From Sphingomonas sanguinis (GTDB lineage Bacteria; Pseudomonadota; Alphaproteobacteria; Sphingomonadales; Sphingomonadaceae): a DNA stretch of 64,000 nucleotides. A program made the position numbers and the translations under genes. A model generated the notes under the pieces. It was not told the DNA's origin. It saw only the letters and a program-made list of their open reading frames with translations, and did no database searches. Shown one piece after another: positions 8,682-18,398 of the stretch (within the stretch, counting starts at the first letter, position 1; each line of letters begins with the position of its first letter). The stretch covers positions 4,152,001-4,216,000 of the forward strand of contig NZ_CP079203.1 in NCBI RefSeq assembly GCF_019297835.1, given 5' to 3'.

Positions 8682-9902
8682 TTACTGCCAGTTGGCCATC
8701 GCGGTTTCGAGGTTGACGCGGATCGCCTCGAAGAACTGCTCGGTGGTCATCCAGGGCTGATCCGGGCCGATCAGGATCGCGAGATCCTTGGTCATCTGGC
8801 CGTTCTCGACGGTCTGGACGCAGACCTTTTCCAGCGTCTCGGCGAAGCGGACCACGTCGGGCGTGTTGTCGAACTTGCCGCGATACTTCAGACCGCCGGT
8901 CCAGGCGAAGATCGACGCGATCGGGTTGGTCGAGGTCGCCTTGCCCTGCTGGTGCTGGCGATAGTGACGGGTCACGGTGCCGTGCGCCGCTTCCGCCTCG
9001 ATGGTCTTGCCGTCCGGGGTCATCAGGACCGAGGTCATCAGGCCCAGCGAGCCGAAGCCTTGCGCCACGGTATCCGACTGCACGTCGCCGTCATAGTTCT
9101 TGCAGGCCCAGACGAATTCGCCGTGCCACTTGAGCGCCGAGGCGACCATGTCGTCGATCAGGCGGTGCTGATATTCGATGCCCGCCGCCTTGAACTGCTC
9201 GGCGAATTCGGCGTCGAACACTTCCTGGAAGATGTCCTTGAAGCGGCCGTCATAGGCCTTCAGGATGGTGTTCTTGGTCGACAGGTACACCGGCCAGCCG
9301 CGGTTCAGGCCATAGTTCATCGAGGCGCGTGCGAAGTCGCGGATCGATTCGTCGAGATTGTACATGCCCATGGCGACGCCGGCGGCGGGGAAGTTGAACA
9401 CCTCCTCCTCGATCGACTCGCCATTCTCGCCTTCCCACTTCAGGGTCAGCTTGCCCTTGCCGGGCACTTTGAAGTCGGTCGCCTTGTACTGGTCGCCGAA
9501 TGCGTGACGGCCGACGACGATCGGGTGGGTCCAGCCGGGGACGAGGCGGGGAACGTTCTTGATAACGATCGGCTCGCGGAACACCACGCCGCCCAGGATG
9601 TTGCGGATCGTGCCGTTGGGCGACTTCCACATCTTCTTCAGGCCGAACTCCTCGACGCGCTGCTCGTCGGGGGTGATGGTCGCGCACTTGATCGCGACGC
9701 CGTACTTTTGGGTCGCATGGGCGCTGTCGATCGTCACCTGGTCGGCGGTCGCATCGCGATTCTGGACCGATAGGTCGAAATAGGCGAGCTCGATGTCGAG
9801 ATACGGCTTGATCAGGCGTTCGCGAATCCACTCCCAGATGATCCGGGTCATTTCGTCGCCGTCGATCTCCACGACGGGGGTGTTTACCTTGATCTTCGCC
9901 AT
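8682..9902 (-). CDS. icd: Isocitrate dehydrogenase, NADP-dependent
   Basis: This TCA-cycle enzyme converts isocitrate to 2-oxoglutarate and CO2 with NADP+. The 406-residue length and N-terminus ([20 protein letters not shown]) are those of the dimeric eukaryote-like type II NADP-IDH common in alphaproteobacteria. Visible elements include substrate-binding [12 protein letters not shown], metal-binding YDGDVQSD and the coenzyme stretch [11 protein letters not shown]. The open frame continues upstream, but ATG 9902 is the conserved start. It is divergent from psd across 142 bp and is followed by a good terminator. Probably monocistronic. Confidence 0.98.
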   Translation of the reverse strand: MAKIKVNTPVVEIDGDEMTRIIWEWIRERLIKPYLDIELAYFDLSVQNRDATADQVTIDSAHATQKYGVAIKCATITPDEQRVEEFGLKKMWKSPNGTIRNILGGVVFREPIVIKNVPRLVPGWTHPIVVGRHAFGDQYKATDFKVPGKGKLTLKWEGENGESIEEEVFNFPAAGVAMGMYNLDESIRDFARASMNYGLNRGWPVYLSTKNTILKAYDGRFKDIFQEVFDAEFAEQFKAAGIEYQHRLIDDMVASALKWHGEFVWACKNYDGDVQSDTVAQGFGSLGLMTSVLMTPDGKTIEAEAAHGTVTRHYRQHQQGKATSTNPIASIFAWTGGLKYRGKFDNTPDVVRFAETLEKVCVQTVENGQMTKDLAILIGPDQPWMTTEQFFEAIRVNLETAMANWQ

Positions 9903-10044
9903 ATGCGCATCCTTCAGATTAGGCGGGTTTGCCACGCGTCTAGGGGAGGGGGCGCGGCGGATCAACCACCCCTGAGGATAGGCGAAAGGACCGGGGCGAA
10001 CCGAAAAGATTGTGCGATGGCCGGTGGACAGGTAGACAGGCCCG

Positions 10045-10767
10045 ATGCCTTCGCTTGAAAAGCCCCCCGTCGCGACCACCACCGTCAAGTGGCGCTTCCC
10101 CGCCGTCCATCCCGAAGGGCGCAAATATGTGCTGATCGGGGCGGGCCTGACCCTGCTTGCGACGCTCGTTACCAAAGTGCTGTTCTGGCCGTTCGTCGGC
10201 CTGTGCATCTGGATCGCCGCCTTCTTCCGCGATCCCGTTCGTACCACGCCGCAGGGCGACGACCTGATCGTCGCGCCCGCCGACGGCCTGGTCACGATGA
10301 TCCAGCGCGTTCCGATTCCGCGTGAGCTGGTCGGCGAGCTGGGCGAGGCGCCGCTGGTCCGCGTGTCGATCTTCATGTCGGTGTTCGACGTTCACATCAA
10401 CCGCACGCCGGTCGCGGGCGTCATCCGGCAGGTCGTCTATATCTCGGGCAAGTTCTTGAACGCCGATCTCGACAAGGCGTCGGACGAGAATGAGCGCCAG
10501 CATTTCGTGGTCGAGGGGCGTGACGGTCGCAAGTACGGTTTCACCCAGATCGCCGGTTTGGTCGCGCGTCGTATCGTCGGTTTCGTGAAGCCCGGGGATA
10601 TGGTCGCCGCCGGTCAGCGTGTCGGCCTGATCCGCTTCGGCAGCCGCGTCGACGTGTACCTGCCCGATGACGTTACGCCGCAGGTCTGCCTGGGCCAGCG
10701 CTCGGTCGCGGGCGAGACGGTGATCGGCCGTGTCGGCGGCAAGCCGATGACCGGCATCGCGCAGTAA
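10045..10767 (+). CDS. psd: Phosphatidylserine decarboxylase proenzyme (short type)
   Basis: Psd makes phosphatidylethanolamine from phosphatidylserine at the inner membrane. The 240-residue protein has hydrophobic N-terminal segments (about 27-60), the family motifs [15 protein letters not shown] and, near residue 200, [10 protein letters not shown]. There the Gly-Ser bond is self-cleaved to give the pyruvoyl cofactor; GS rather than LGST is normal for the short alphaproteobacterial form. pssA follows after 13 bp, so the two last steps of PE synthesis form an operon. Confidence 0.97.
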   Translation: MPSLEKPPVATTTVKWRFPAVHPEGRKYVLIGAGLTLLATLVTKVLFWPFVGLCIWIAAFFRDPVRTTPQGDDLIVAPADGLVTMIQRVPIPRELVGELGEAPLVRVSIFMSVFDVHINRTPVAGVIRQVVYISGKFLNADLDKASDENERQHFVVEGRDGRKYGFTQIAGLVARRIVGFVKPGDMVAAGQRVGLIRFGSRVDVYLPDDVTPQVCLGQRSVAGETVIGRVGGKPMTGIAQ

Positions 10768-10780
10768 GCCGCCCGCTTCG

Positions 10781-11605
10781 ATGGCCATTTCCCCCCGTTT
10801 CGCGCGCCGTCGCGCCGATGGCGCCCCGCCTCGCGGTCTTCCCCTGCGGGCGATCATTCCCAATGCGGTGACCGCGCTGGCGCTGGTCTCCGGGCTGACG
10901 GGGGTGAAGTTCGCCATTGCCGGATCGTGGGAAGCGGCCGTCACCATGATCATGGTCGCGGCGGTGCTCGACGGGCTGGACGGCCGGATCGCCCGGTTGT
11001 TGCGCGGGGAAAGCCGCTTCGGGGCGGAGCTTGATTCGCTGTCCGACGCCATTTCCTTTGGCGTCGCGCCTGCCCTGATTCTGTATCTCTGGTCGCTGGA
11101 AAACCTGCCACGTATTGGCTGGATCTGCGCGGTGCTTCAGGCCGTGTTCTGCGCGCTGCGTCTGGCGCGGTTCAATTCGCAACTCGATGTGACGGATCAG
11201 CCGCGCAAGACGGCGGGCTTCTTTACCGGCGTTCCCGCCCCCGCCGGGGCCGGGCTGGCCATGCTACCGCTATATCTGTGGTTCTGGACGGGCGAGCCAA
11301 TCTTTTCGTCGCCCTATCTCGTCGCGCCCTGGGTGGCGCTGGTCGCTCTGCTGATGGTGTCGAGCCTGCCGACCCTGTCCTGGACCTCGTTCCGCCTGCG
11401 CCGCCATGTGCGGTTCGAGGCTCTGGCGATCATCGTACTGGTCGGGGTCGCGCTGATCTCGGCGCCATGGCACGCGCTGACTGCGCTGTGCCTAGCCTAT
11501 CTGCTGAGCATCCCCGTCACCATGATCGCCTATGCCCGGCTCAAGCGGCCGCGCGGCGGCGGAGCATCGGCGAAGGGGCAGGCGAACCCGCCGACCAGCG
11601 TCTGA
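10781..11605 (+). CDS. pssA: CDP-diacylglycerol--serine O-phosphatidyltransferase
   Basis: PssA joins CDP-diacylglycerol and serine to give phosphatidylserine, the substrate of Psd encoded just upstream. The 274-residue membrane protein carries the CDP-alcohol phosphotransferase signature (DGLDGRIARLL followed by FGAELDSLSD, near residues 65-90) and about seven to eight hydrophobic segments. The C-terminal tail is charged. It overlaps the tail of an oppositely oriented small gene by 65 bp. Start ATG 10781 is well placed after psd. Confidence 0.96.
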   Translation: MAISPRFARRRADGAPPRGLPLRAIIPNAVTALALVSGLTGVKFAIAGSWEAAVTMIMVAAVLDGLDGRIARLLRGESRFGAELDSLSDAISFGVAPALILYLWSLENLPRIGWICAVLQAVFCALRLARFNSQLDVTDQPRKTAGFFTGVPAPAGAGLAMLPLYLWFWTGEPIFSSPYLVAPWVALVALLMVSSLPTLSWTSFRLRRHVRFEALAIIVLVGVALISAPWHALTALCLAYLLSIPVTMIAYARLKRPRGGGASAKGQANPPTSV

Positions 11606-11780
11606 TGGCGATCCGCCGCTCGGCCACGACCAAGGTGGCCAGCGGCGTGAAGGCCGGTTCGACATGGCCGGTGGCCAGATGCAGGATGCGGCGCCATTGG
11701 GGTGCGATCATCATCGCTATGGTGGTCAGGGCTGCCGCCAGGGCGCCCGTGAAAACCAGAACACTCACCACGATCATCAT
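11541..11780 (-). CDS. Small membrane protein, antisense overlap with pssA end
   Basis: A 79-residue frame begins at ATG 11780 (or ATG 11777). A perfect AGGAGG lies 8 nt upstream (plus-strand CCTCCT at 11789-11794), which strongly supports translation. The first 26 residues (MMIVVSVLVFTGALAAALTT onward) form one membrane helix; the rest is basic and probably cytoplasmic. I do not recognise a family. Its last 65 bp are antisense to the end of pssA. It could instead be a chance frame, but the ribosome binding site and hydrophobic start argue for a gene. Confidence 0.6.
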   Translation of the reverse strand: MMIVVSVLVFTGALAAALTTIAMMIAPQWRRILHLATGHVEPAFTPLATLVVAERRIAIRRWSAGSPAPSPMLRRRAAA

Positions 11781-11816
11781 GATGTCAGCCTCCTGCCGTA
11801 CTGTACGATCCGGCAC

Positions 11817-12148
11817 ATTAACCCGACCGTAACCGTTGATTTTTTCATCCAGTTCCGTCGCCGGATCGGCGACATCAGGATAAACCGTGCCAAATCCGCG
11901 ACGTTGCGAAAGCGTTATGCGACGGTTAACCTGTGTTCCCTGTTGTGATCGCTTTATGTTCCGCCGATGTTCTCATGTCAACAAGCATCGGAACAAAAGT
12001 GAACGGCGCATCGCGCTTGCCATCAGGTTTTCGATCGGCTAAGCGCCCGCCCCTCAACACCGCATGGGAAGCATCATATTTCGGTGCGCATGGGCTTTGC
12101 CCGCCGCGTCATCCGCTTCCCAGAGGACTAACCGGAAGGAATTACATT
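11817..12148 (+). promoter_or_regulatory. 332-bp spacer upstream of rpsB
   Basis: No convincing gene is present. It must hold the rpsB promoter(s), but no strong -35/-10 pair stands out. Notable is GTTC-N7-GTTC at 11958-11972, the form of the alphaproteobacterial LexA box, followed by GAAC-N6-GAAC at about 11991-12004. The ribosome binding site GGAAGGA (12134-12140) fixes the rpsB start. Confidence 0.4.
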
Positions 12149-12958
12149 ATGGCGGCACCCGTCGTCACCATGCAGCAGCTGGTCGAGACCGGCGCGCACT
12201 TCGGCCACCAGACCCATCGCTGGAACCCGAAGATGAAGCCCTACATCTTCGGCGACCGTAACGGCGTCCACATCCTCGACCTGTCGCAGACCGTGCCGCT
12301 CTTCGCGCGCGCTCTGGAGTTCATCAGCTCGACCGTCGCGGGCGGTGGCAAGGTCCTGTTCGTCGGCACCAAGCGCCAGGCGCAGGAGCCGGTCGCCGAG
12401 GCCGCTCGCCGCGCGGGCCAGCACTTCGTCAACCACCGCTGGCTGGGCGGCATGCTCACCAACTGGAAGACGATCTCGAACTCGATCAAGCGCCTCAAGA
12501 CCCTTGAGGAGCAGCTGTCGGGCGACACGCACGGCCTGACCAAGAAGGAAGTGCTGAACCTGACCCGCGAGCGCGACAAGCTCGAGCTGTCGCTGGGCGG
12601 CATCCGCGACATGGGCGGCATCCCGGACGTGATGTTCGTGATCGACGCCAACAAGGAAGAGCTGGCGATCAAGGAAGCCAACACGCTGGGCATCCCCGTC
12701 GTCGCGATCCTCGACTCGAACGTCTCGCCCGACGGCATCGCCTTCCCGGTTCCGGCGAACGACGACGCCAGCCGCGCGATCCGTCTGTACTGCGAAGCCG
12801 TTGCCATTGCCGCGACCCGTGGCAACAACGAGCAGCAGCGCCGTGGTGGTGCGGACTTCGGCGCGATGGCCGAGCCGCCTGTCGAGGAAGCGCTGACCGT
12901 TGCCCCGGCCGAGACGGCCGAGCAGGCGGTCGAGGCCGAGCGTCAGCTCGACGCGTAA
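12149..12958 (+). CDS. rpsB: 30S ribosomal protein S2
   Basis: The 269-residue protein has the family start ([20 protein letters not shown]) and both S2 signatures ([22 protein letters not shown]). S2 binds the 30S platform near S1 and is needed for mRNA binding. The C-terminal 40 residues are an acidic, Ala-rich extension often seen in alphaproteobacteria. The frame is open further upstream, but ATG 12149 with GGAAGGA 8 nt before it is the start. tsf follows after 157 bp, the usual order. Confidence 0.99.
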   Translation: MAAPVVTMQQLVETGAHFGHQTHRWNPKMKPYIFGDRNGVHILDLSQTVPLFARALEFISSTVAGGGKVLFVGTKRQAQEPVAEAARRAGQHFVNHRWLGGMLTNWKTISNSIKRLKTLEEQLSGDTHGLTKKEVLNLTRERDKLELSLGGIRDMGGIPDVMFVIDANKEELAIKEANTLGIPVVAILDSNVSPDGIAFPVPANDDASRAIRLYCEAVAIAATRGNNEQQRRGGADFGAMAEPPVEEALTVAPAETAEQAVEAERQLDA

Positions 12959-12968
12959 TCGCACGGAC

Positions 12969-13079
12969 GCCCCGCGATGCGGGCGGGGCGATCATCGACC
13001 GGGCGGGCATGGCCTCCGTTCGATGACATCGGCTTGACATGCAAGCCGTGCTAAGGGCCGCCTCCGATGGGGCGGCCCT
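12969..13079 (+). promoter_or_regulatory. Three consecutive hairpins in the rpsB-tsf spacer
   Basis: Perfect stems follow each other: GCCCCGC/GCGGGGC (12969-12975 with 12983-12989), CGGCTTG/CAAGCCG (13030-13048, 5-nt loop) and AGGGCCGCC/GGCGGCCCT (13054-13079, 8-nt loop). None has a U-tract, so they may stabilise or process the rpsB message, attenuate, or form a tsf leader. The spacer is longer than needed for simple read-through. Confidence 0.5.
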
Positions 13080-13115
13080 ACCCGCATCCCCCTTTTCAGA
13101 CAGAGGATTGAGACA

Positions 13116-14051
13116 ATGGCCGATATCACCGCAGCGATGGTCAAGGACCTGCGCGAAAAGAGCGGCGCGGGCATGATGGACTGCAAGAAGGCGCTCAACG
13201 AAGCCGCTGGCGACATGGACGCCGCGCTGGATTGGCTGCGCACGAAGGGCCTGGCGGCCGCGCAGAAGAAGTCGAGCCGTACCGCCGCTGAAGGTCTGGT
13301 CGGCGTCGCCACCAACGGCACCGTCGGTGCTGCCGTCGAAGTGAACTCGGAAACCGACTTCGTCGCCAAGAACGACCAGTTCCAGGCGTTCGTTAAGGAC
13401 GTGACCGCGATCGCGCTGAAGACCGGCGACGACATCGAAGCGCTGAAGAACGAAGCGATGCCGCAGGGCGGCACCGTCGCCGAAGTGCTGACCAACAATG
13501 TCGCGACCATCGGTGAGAACCAGTCGCTGCGTCGCGCCAAGCGCCTCGAAGTGTCGAAGGGCGCGGTCGTGTCCTACGTCCACAACCAGCAGGCACCGGG
13601 TCTCGGCAAGATCGGCGTGCTGGTCGCGCTGGAGTCGGAAGCCGCCGACGACGTGCTGCAGTCGCTGGGCCGCCAGCTGGCGATGCACATCGCCGCTGCC
13701 TTCCCCAAGGCGCTGAACGAGGAAGACCTGGACGAGGCCGAGATCGAGCGTGAGCGCGCGATCGCGACCGAAAAGGCCGCCGAGTCGGGCAAGCCCGCCG
13801 ACATCATCGCCAAGATGGTCGAAGGTGGCATCGCCAAGTACCGCAAGGAGCACGCGCTGGTCAGCCAGCTGTTCGTGATCGACGGCAAGACCAAGATCAG
13901 CGACGTCGTGGCGAAGGCCGGCAAGGACGCCGGTGCCGAGATCAAGCTGGTGGACTATGTCCGCTTCCAGCTGGGTGAAGGCATCGAGAAGGAAGCGTCG
14001 GACTTCGCGGCCGAAGTGGCTGCCGCGTCGGGCGTTCCGCAGAAGGCGTAA
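13116..14051 (+). CDS. tsf: Translation elongation factor Ts
   Basis: EF-Ts exchanges GDP for GTP on EF-Tu. The 311-residue protein shows the UBA-like N-terminal domain ([20 protein letters not shown]), the core motif TDFVAKN that contacts EF-Tu and a two-subdomain core. Length is normal. Start ATG 13116 follows the AGAGGA ribosome binding site. Confidence 0.99.
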   Translation: MADITAAMVKDLREKSGAGMMDCKKALNEAAGDMDAALDWLRTKGLAAAQKKSSRTAAEGLVGVATNGTVGAAVEVNSETDFVAKNDQFQAFVKDVTAIALKTGDDIEALKNEAMPQGGTVAEVLTNNVATIGENQSLRRAKRLEVSKGAVVSYVHNQQAPGLGKIGVLVALESEAADDVLQSLGRQLAMHIAAAFPKALNEEDLDEAEIERERAIATEKAAESGKPADIIAKMVEGGIAKYRKEHALVSQLFVIDGKTKISDVVAKAGKDAGAEIKLVDYVRFQLGEGIEKEASDFAAEVAAASGVPQKA

Positions 14052-14156
14052 TTCCTGCGCCGTCCCTTGATGGGACGGTGAGATAAAGGGGGGGCGGCTG
14101 CCGCAAGGTGGCCGCTCCCTTTGCATGTGGGCGGAGGGTGGACTCTCCCATCCTCC

Positions 14157-14231
14157 GTTCGCCCTGAGCGAAGTCGAAGGGCACGGGGTGAACGGAGCCC
14201 CAAGGGCTTCGACTTCGCTCAGCCTGAACGG
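14157..14231. repeat. R2-family inverted repeat pair between tsf and pyrH
   Basis: Copies at 14157-14182 and 14204-14231 are inverted to each other and share a perfect 18-bp core stem (CTGAGCGAAGTCGAAG and its complement) around a roughly 21-bp loop. They occupy the middle of the 312-bp tsf-pyrH spacer. The rest of that spacer holds no gene that I can see. Confidence 0.85.
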
Positions 14232-14363
14232 ATGTAGGGTGATGGGTCGGGGGCGCTTGCGTGCGTCCCACGAAAATCCCCGCAACCCGCCGCTCCATGG
14301 TTGCCCGCTGGCCGGTCGCCGCCTAAGGTCCGCGCCACTTTCATCACCAAGATCCGAGAAACG

Positions 14364-15089
14364 ATGACCACCCCGCGCTTCAAACGTATCCTTCTGAAAT
14401 TGTCGGGTGAGGTCCTGATGGGCGAGGGTGGCCTGGCCATCTCGCCCGAGATCACCGCGCGCGTGGCGCAGGAGATCGCCGATGTCCGCGCCAAGGGCTA
14501 TGAGCTGTGCATCGTCGTGGGCGGTGGCAACATCTTCCGTGGCCTGTCGGCGGCGGCCAAGGGGATCGAGCGGGCGACCGCCGATTATATGGGCATGCTG
14601 GCGACCGTGATGAACGCGCTGGCGGTGCAGAACGCGCTGGAACAGATCGGCGTCGACACGCGCGTCCAGTCGGCCATTCCGATGTCGAGCGTGTGCGAAC
14701 CCTTCATCCGTCGCCGTGCCGAGCGGCATCTGGAAAAAGGCCGCGTCGTGATCTTCGCCGCCGGTGTCGGCTCACCCTTCTTCACCACCGACAGCGGCGC
14801 CGCGTTGCGTGCCGCCGAGATGAAGTGCGATGCGCTGTTCAAGGGCACCAGCGTCGACGGCGTCTATGATGCCGATCCCAAGAAGGTGCCGACCGCGACC
14901 CGTTACGAAACTGTCACCTTCTCCAAGGTGCTGTCCGACGACCTGAAGGTCATGGACGCCTCGGCCATCGCGCTGTGCCGCGACAACAATATCCCGATCG
15001 TCGTCTTCAACATCCGCGAACATGGCAATTTCGGTGCCGTGCTGTCGGGCCAGGGTGTGTCGACGATCGTCCAGAACGCAGGAGCTTAA
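14364..15089 (+). CDS. pyrH: UMP kinase
   Basis: PyrH phosphorylates UMP to UDP in pyrimidine nucleotide synthesis. The 241-residue amino-acid-kinase-fold protein has [13 protein letters not shown] at the ATP site and GGGNIFRG, then the family's [10 protein letters not shown]. The frame is open upstream; ATG 14364 gives the conserved start ([16 protein letters not shown]). It begins a long run of closely spaced genes; frr follows after 3 bp. Confidence 0.98.
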   Translation: MTTPRFKRILLKLSGEVLMGEGGLAISPEITARVAQEIADVRAKGYELCIVVGGGNIFRGLSAAAKGIERATADYMGMLATVMNALAVQNALEQIGVDTRVQSAIPMSSVCEPFIRRRAERHLEKGRVVIFAAGVGSPFFTTDSGAALRAAEMKCDALFKGTSVDGVYDADPKKVPTATRYETVTFSKVLSDDLKVMDASAIALCRDNNIPIVVFNIREHGNFGAVLSGQGVSTIVQNAGA

Positions 15090-15092
15090 ATC

Positions 15093-15650
15093 ATGGCAGC
15101 CTATGACAAGTCCGACCTCGAGCGCCGTATGCAGGGCGCGGTCGAATCGCTGAAGCACGACCTGAACGGCCTGCGCACCGGCCGTGCCTCGACCGCGCTG
15201 CTCGATCCGGTGACGGTCGAGGTATATGGCAGCCACATGCCGCTGAATCAGGTCGCCACCGTCTCCGCGCCCGAGCCGCGCATGCTGTCGGTGCAGGTGT
15301 GGGACAAGTCGAACGTGTCGTCGGTCGAAAAGGCGATCCGCTCGGCGGGTCTGGGCCTGAACCCGATCAATGACGGCCAGACGCTGCGCCTGCCGATCCC
15401 CGACCTGACCGAGGAGCGCCGCAAGGAACTCGCCAAGCTGGCCGGCAAGTACGCCGAGGGCGCGCGCATCGCGGTGCGCAACGTCCGCCGCGACGGCATG
15501 GACAGCCTGAAGGTCGACGAGAAGAAGGGCGTCTTCGGTGAGGACGAGCGCAAGCGCCACGAGACCGAGGTGCAGAAGCTGACCGACGCCACCATCGCCG
15601 AGCTGGATGCGGCGGCGGCGGCCAAGGAAAAGGAAATCCTGGGCAAGTGA
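15093..15650 (+). CDS. frr: Ribosome recycling factor
   Basis: Frr splits post-termination ribosomes together with EF-G. The 185-residue protein has the standard length and motifs: LRTGRAS near residue 30 and the long C-terminal helix of the three-helix bundle ([10 protein letters not shown], then [14 protein letters not shown]). It is 3 bp after pyrH, and its TGA overlaps the GTG start of uppS. Confidence 0.99.
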   Translation: MAAYDKSDLERRMQGAVESLKHDLNGLRTGRASTALLDPVTVEVYGSHMPLNQVATVSAPEPRMLSVQVWDKSNVSSVEKAIRSAGLGLNPINDGQTLRLPIPDLTEERRKELAKLAGKYAEGARIAVRNVRRDGMDSLKVDEKKGVFGEDERKRHETEVQKLTDATIAELDAAAAAKEKEILGK

Positions 15651-16408
15651 GTCCTCCGGCCGCCTCGGCCCAGACGGCTCTGGGGTCGCTGGTGGCCGTG
15701 CCCGATACGGGTGCGGTCCCGCGTCACGTCGCGATCATCATGGACGGCAATGGCCGCTGGGCCAAACGCCGCCTGCTGCCCCGCTTCGCCGGTCACAAGG
15801 CCGGGGTCGATGCCGTGCGCCGGATCGCGCGCGCGACACGGGCGATGGGGATCGAGGCGCTGACGCTCTACGCCTTCTCGTCGGAGAATTGGCGGCGGCC
15901 CGAGACTGAGATCAGCGACCTGATGGGCCTGTTGCGCATCTTCCTGCGCAAGGACCTGGCCGAGCTGGTGTCGGACAATGTCCGGTTGCGGGTGATCGGC
16001 GACTATCGCCGCTTCCCCGCCGACCTTGTGGCGCTGATCGACGATGCGATCGAGCGTACGGCGGCCAACAGCGGTCCGGTCCTTGCTATCGCGCTGAACT
16101 ACGGCGCGCAGGCAGAACTGGTCGAGGCGACCCGGCGACTGGCCCGCAAGGTCGCGGCCGGTGAGATGGCGGCGGAGGCGATCACCCCGGAGGCGATCGA
16201 GGGCGAGTTGCAGACCAACGGCCTGCCGCCGCTCGACCTGGTGATCCGCACCTCGGGCGAGCAGCGCCTGTCCAACTTCCTGCTGTGGCAGGCGGCCTAT
16301 GCCGAGCTGCTGTTCGTCGACACGCTCTGGCCCGATTTCGACGAGACGGCGCTGGCCGATGCGGTGGCCGAGTTCGGCCGACGACACCGGCGTTTCGGCG
16401 GCCTGTGA
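15647..16408 (+). CDS. uppS: Undecaprenyl diphosphate synthase
   Basis: UppS makes the C55 lipid carrier for peptidoglycan and other surface polymers from IPP and farnesyl diphosphate. The 253-residue protein has the cis-prenyltransferase motifs [11 protein letters not shown] (catalytic Asp near residue 31), FSSENW and the C-terminal [14 protein letters not shown]. The start GTG 15647 overlaps frr by 4 nt (GTGA), implying translational coupling; the first 20 residues are a variable extension. Confidence 0.98.
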   Translation: MSPPAASAQTALGSLVAVPDTGAVPRHVAIIMDGNGRWAKRRLLPRFAGHKAGVDAVRRIARATRAMGIEALTLYAFSSENWRRPETEISDLMGLLRIFLRKDLAELVSDNVRLRVIGDYRRFPADLVALIDDAIERTAANSGPVLAIALNYGAQAELVEATRRLARKVAAGEMAAEAITPEAIEGELQTNGLPPLDLVIRTSGEQRLSNFLLWQAAYAELLFVDTLWPDFDETALADAVAEFGRRHRRFGGL

Positions 16409-17241
16409 CCGACCCTAAATCCCCCAAGGCCGGAGCGCCCGAGGCGGCCCCGGCCAACCCGCCCGCGTCCGGCATGTCCAACCTGACCAAGCGGGTGCTG
16501 GCCAGCATCGTGATGATCGCGGTGGCCAGCGTCTGTCTGGCGCTGGGCGATCTGGCCTTCTGGCTGCTGGCGGTCGTCGTCGCCCTGTTCATGATGGCCG
16601 AATGGTCCGACCTGCTGAAGGTCGATGCCAAGCAGAAGCGGCTGGCGCAGTTCGCGTTGTCGGTGCCGCTCGCCATCATGGCGCCGGGGCTGGCGGCCGG
16701 ACCGGGCTTTTTCGCGCTGGGGCTGATCGCGGCGACCTTCTTTTTCCTGACCATCGTGTCGCGCCGCCCGGAATATGGGGCAGGGGCCTTTTACGTTGGC
16801 TTGCCCGTCTTTTCGCTGCTGGCGATCCGGCTGCATGACGACGGGCTGGTGCTGTCGCTCTGGTCGATGGCGATCGTCTGGGCCTGCGACAGCGGCGCGT
16901 TCTTTGTCGGGCGGCAGTTCGGCGGGCCGAAGCTGGCCCCCAGCATCAGTCCGGCAAAGACCTGGTCCGGCCTGATCGGCGGCGTGGCGGCGGCGACGTT
17001 GCTGGCGGTGCTGATGCGCTGGGCGCACGGCCTGCCGCTGCATCTGGTCATCGCGACGCCGGTGCTGGCGGTGCTGGCGCAGATGGGCGACCTGTTCGAG
17101 AGTGCCTTGAAGCGGCGTGCGGGCGTCAAGGACAGCGGCAACGTCCTGCCCGGCCATGGCGGCGTGATGGACCGGCTGGACGGCATCGTCCCGGTCGCGC
17201 CGGTCGCGGCTCTTCTGATCTTCCTGCCGGGCCTGTTCTGA
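16405..17241 (+). CDS. cdsA: Phosphatidate cytidylyltransferase
   Basis: CdsA makes CDP-diacylglycerol, the precursor of all phospholipids, including the PssA substrate. The 278-residue membrane protein has about eight hydrophobic segments and the full family signature near the C-terminus (SALKRRAGVKDSGNVLPGHG, then GVMDRLDG). Start GTG 16405 overlaps the uppS stop by 4 nt; in-frame codons further upstream lie inside uppS. The N-terminal 25 residues are Pro/Ala-rich and non-membrane. Confidence 0.97.
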   Translation: MTDPKSPKAGAPEAAPANPPASGMSNLTKRVLASIVMIAVASVCLALGDLAFWLLAVVVALFMMAEWSDLLKVDAKQKRLAQFALSVPLAIMAPGLAAGPGFFALGLIAATFFFLTIVSRRPEYGAGAFYVGLPVFSLLAIRLHDDGLVLSLWSMAIVWACDSGAFFVGRQFGGPKLAPSISPAKTWSGLIGGVAAATLLAVLMRWAHGLPLHLVIATPVLAVLAQMGDLFESALKRRAGVKDSGNVLPGHGGVMDRLDGIVPVAPVAALLIFLPGLF

Positions 17242-18398
17242 TGCGCAGCGTAACCATTTTGGGCGCGACCGGGTCGGTCGGCACCTCGACGCTGGACCTG
17301 ATCGAGCGCGAGCCGGACCGTTACCGCGTTCGCGCGCTGACCGCCAATTGCGATGTCGCCAAGCTCGCGGCGGCGGCGAAGCGGACCAACGCCGAGCTGG
17401 CGGTGGTCGCGGACGAACGCTGCCTGCCTGATCTGCGCGCAGCGCTGGCTGGAACCGAGACTCGCGTGGCGGGCGGCCGTGCGGCGGTGATCGAGGCGGC
17501 GGCCATGCACGCCGACTGGACGATGGGTGCGATCGTCGGTTGCGCCGGGCTGGAGCCCGCCATGGCCGCGATCGCTAATGGCGGCACGGTGGTTCTCGCC
17601 AACAAGGAGCCGTTGGTGTCGGCGGGTGAGGTGGTGCTGGCGGCGGCGGCCAAGGCGGGGGCGACGCTGCTCCCGGCCGACAGCGAGCATAACGCGATCT
17701 ACCAGTGCTTCGACTTCGCGCGGCCCGAGCGAGTGCGCCGGATCGTCCTGACCGCCAGCGGCGGCCCGTTCCGCCAGTCTACGACCGAAGAGATGCGCCG
17801 CGTCACCCCCGAACAGGCGGTGGCGCATCCCAACTGGTCGATGGGTGCCAAGATCTCGGTCGATTCGGCGACGATGATGAACAAGGGGCTGGAGCTGATC
17901 GAGGCCGCGCGCCTGTTCCCGGTCCCCTCCGACCGGATCGAGATCGTGCTGCATCCGCAGTCGGTGATCCACTCGGCGGTCGATTATGTCGACGGCTCGA
18001 TGCTGGCGCAGTTGGGGCCCTCGGACATGCGTGTCCCGATCGCGCATTGCCTGGCCTGGCCCGACCGGATGCCGACGCCGATGGCGCCGCTCGACCTGGT
18101 TGCGCTGGGGCGGATGGACTTCGCCGCGCCCGATCCGGTGCGCTTTCCCGCGCTGCGGCTGGCGCGGGCGGCGCTGGAGGCGGGCGGGGCGGCTCCGGCC
18201 ATCCTCAATGCCGCGAACGAGATCGCGGTGGCGGCTTTTCTCGCACGTCGCATCGGCTTCCTCGAAATTGCCGCAATCGTCGAGGATGTTCTTCATCGCT
18301 ACGACCCGGCCCCACCGGAGTCGCTCGACGCGGTGATCGCGATCGATGCGGAAACCAGGGCGATCACGGCCGAGCGCGTTGAGGATTGCGTCGTTTGA
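17241..18398 (+). CDS. dxr: 1-deoxy-D-xylulose 5-phosphate reductoisomerase
   Basis: Dxr catalyses the second step of the MEP isoprenoid pathway, supplying IPP for UppS. The 385-residue protein has the NADPH-binding GATGSVGTSTLDLI at the N-terminus, the metal/substrate region PADSEHNAIYQ and SVDSATMMNKGLE. The ATG overlaps the cdsA TGA by one base (TGATG). The pathway's first gene, dxs, is also in this window at 55925-57850. Confidence 0.98.
   Translation: MRSVTILGATGSVGTSTLDLIEREPDRYRVRALTANCDVAKLAAAAKRTNAELAVVADERCLPDLRAALAGTETRVAGGRAAVIEAAAMHADWTMGAIVGCAGLEPAMAAIANGGTVVLANKEPLVSAGEVVLAAAAKAGATLLPADSEHNAIYQCFDFARPERVRRIVLTASGGPFRQSTTEEMRRVTPEQAVAHPNWSMGAKISVDSATMMNKGLELIEAARLFPVPSDRIEIVLHPQSVIHSAVDYVDGSMLAQLGPSDMRVPIAHCLAWPDRMPTPMAPLDLVALGRMDFAAPDPVRFPALRLARAALEAGGAAPAILNAANEIAVAAFLARRIGFLEIAAIVEDVLHRYDPAPPESLDAVIAIDAETRAITAERVEDCVV

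Noticed and set aside
9903..10376. Upstream in-frame extension of icd into psd
   Set aside because: The conserved IDH N-terminus begins at ATG 9902; the extension is antisense to psd and resembles nothing.
11933..12148. A 72-residue N-terminal extension of rpsB
   Set aside because: S2 starts at the conserved [11 protein letters not shown] with a good ribosome binding site; the extension is not part of any S2 protein I know.
13033..13060. TTGACA near 13034 as a tsf promoter
   Set aside because: The hexamer is part of a perfect hairpin, and no -10 element occurs at 16-18 bp spacing.
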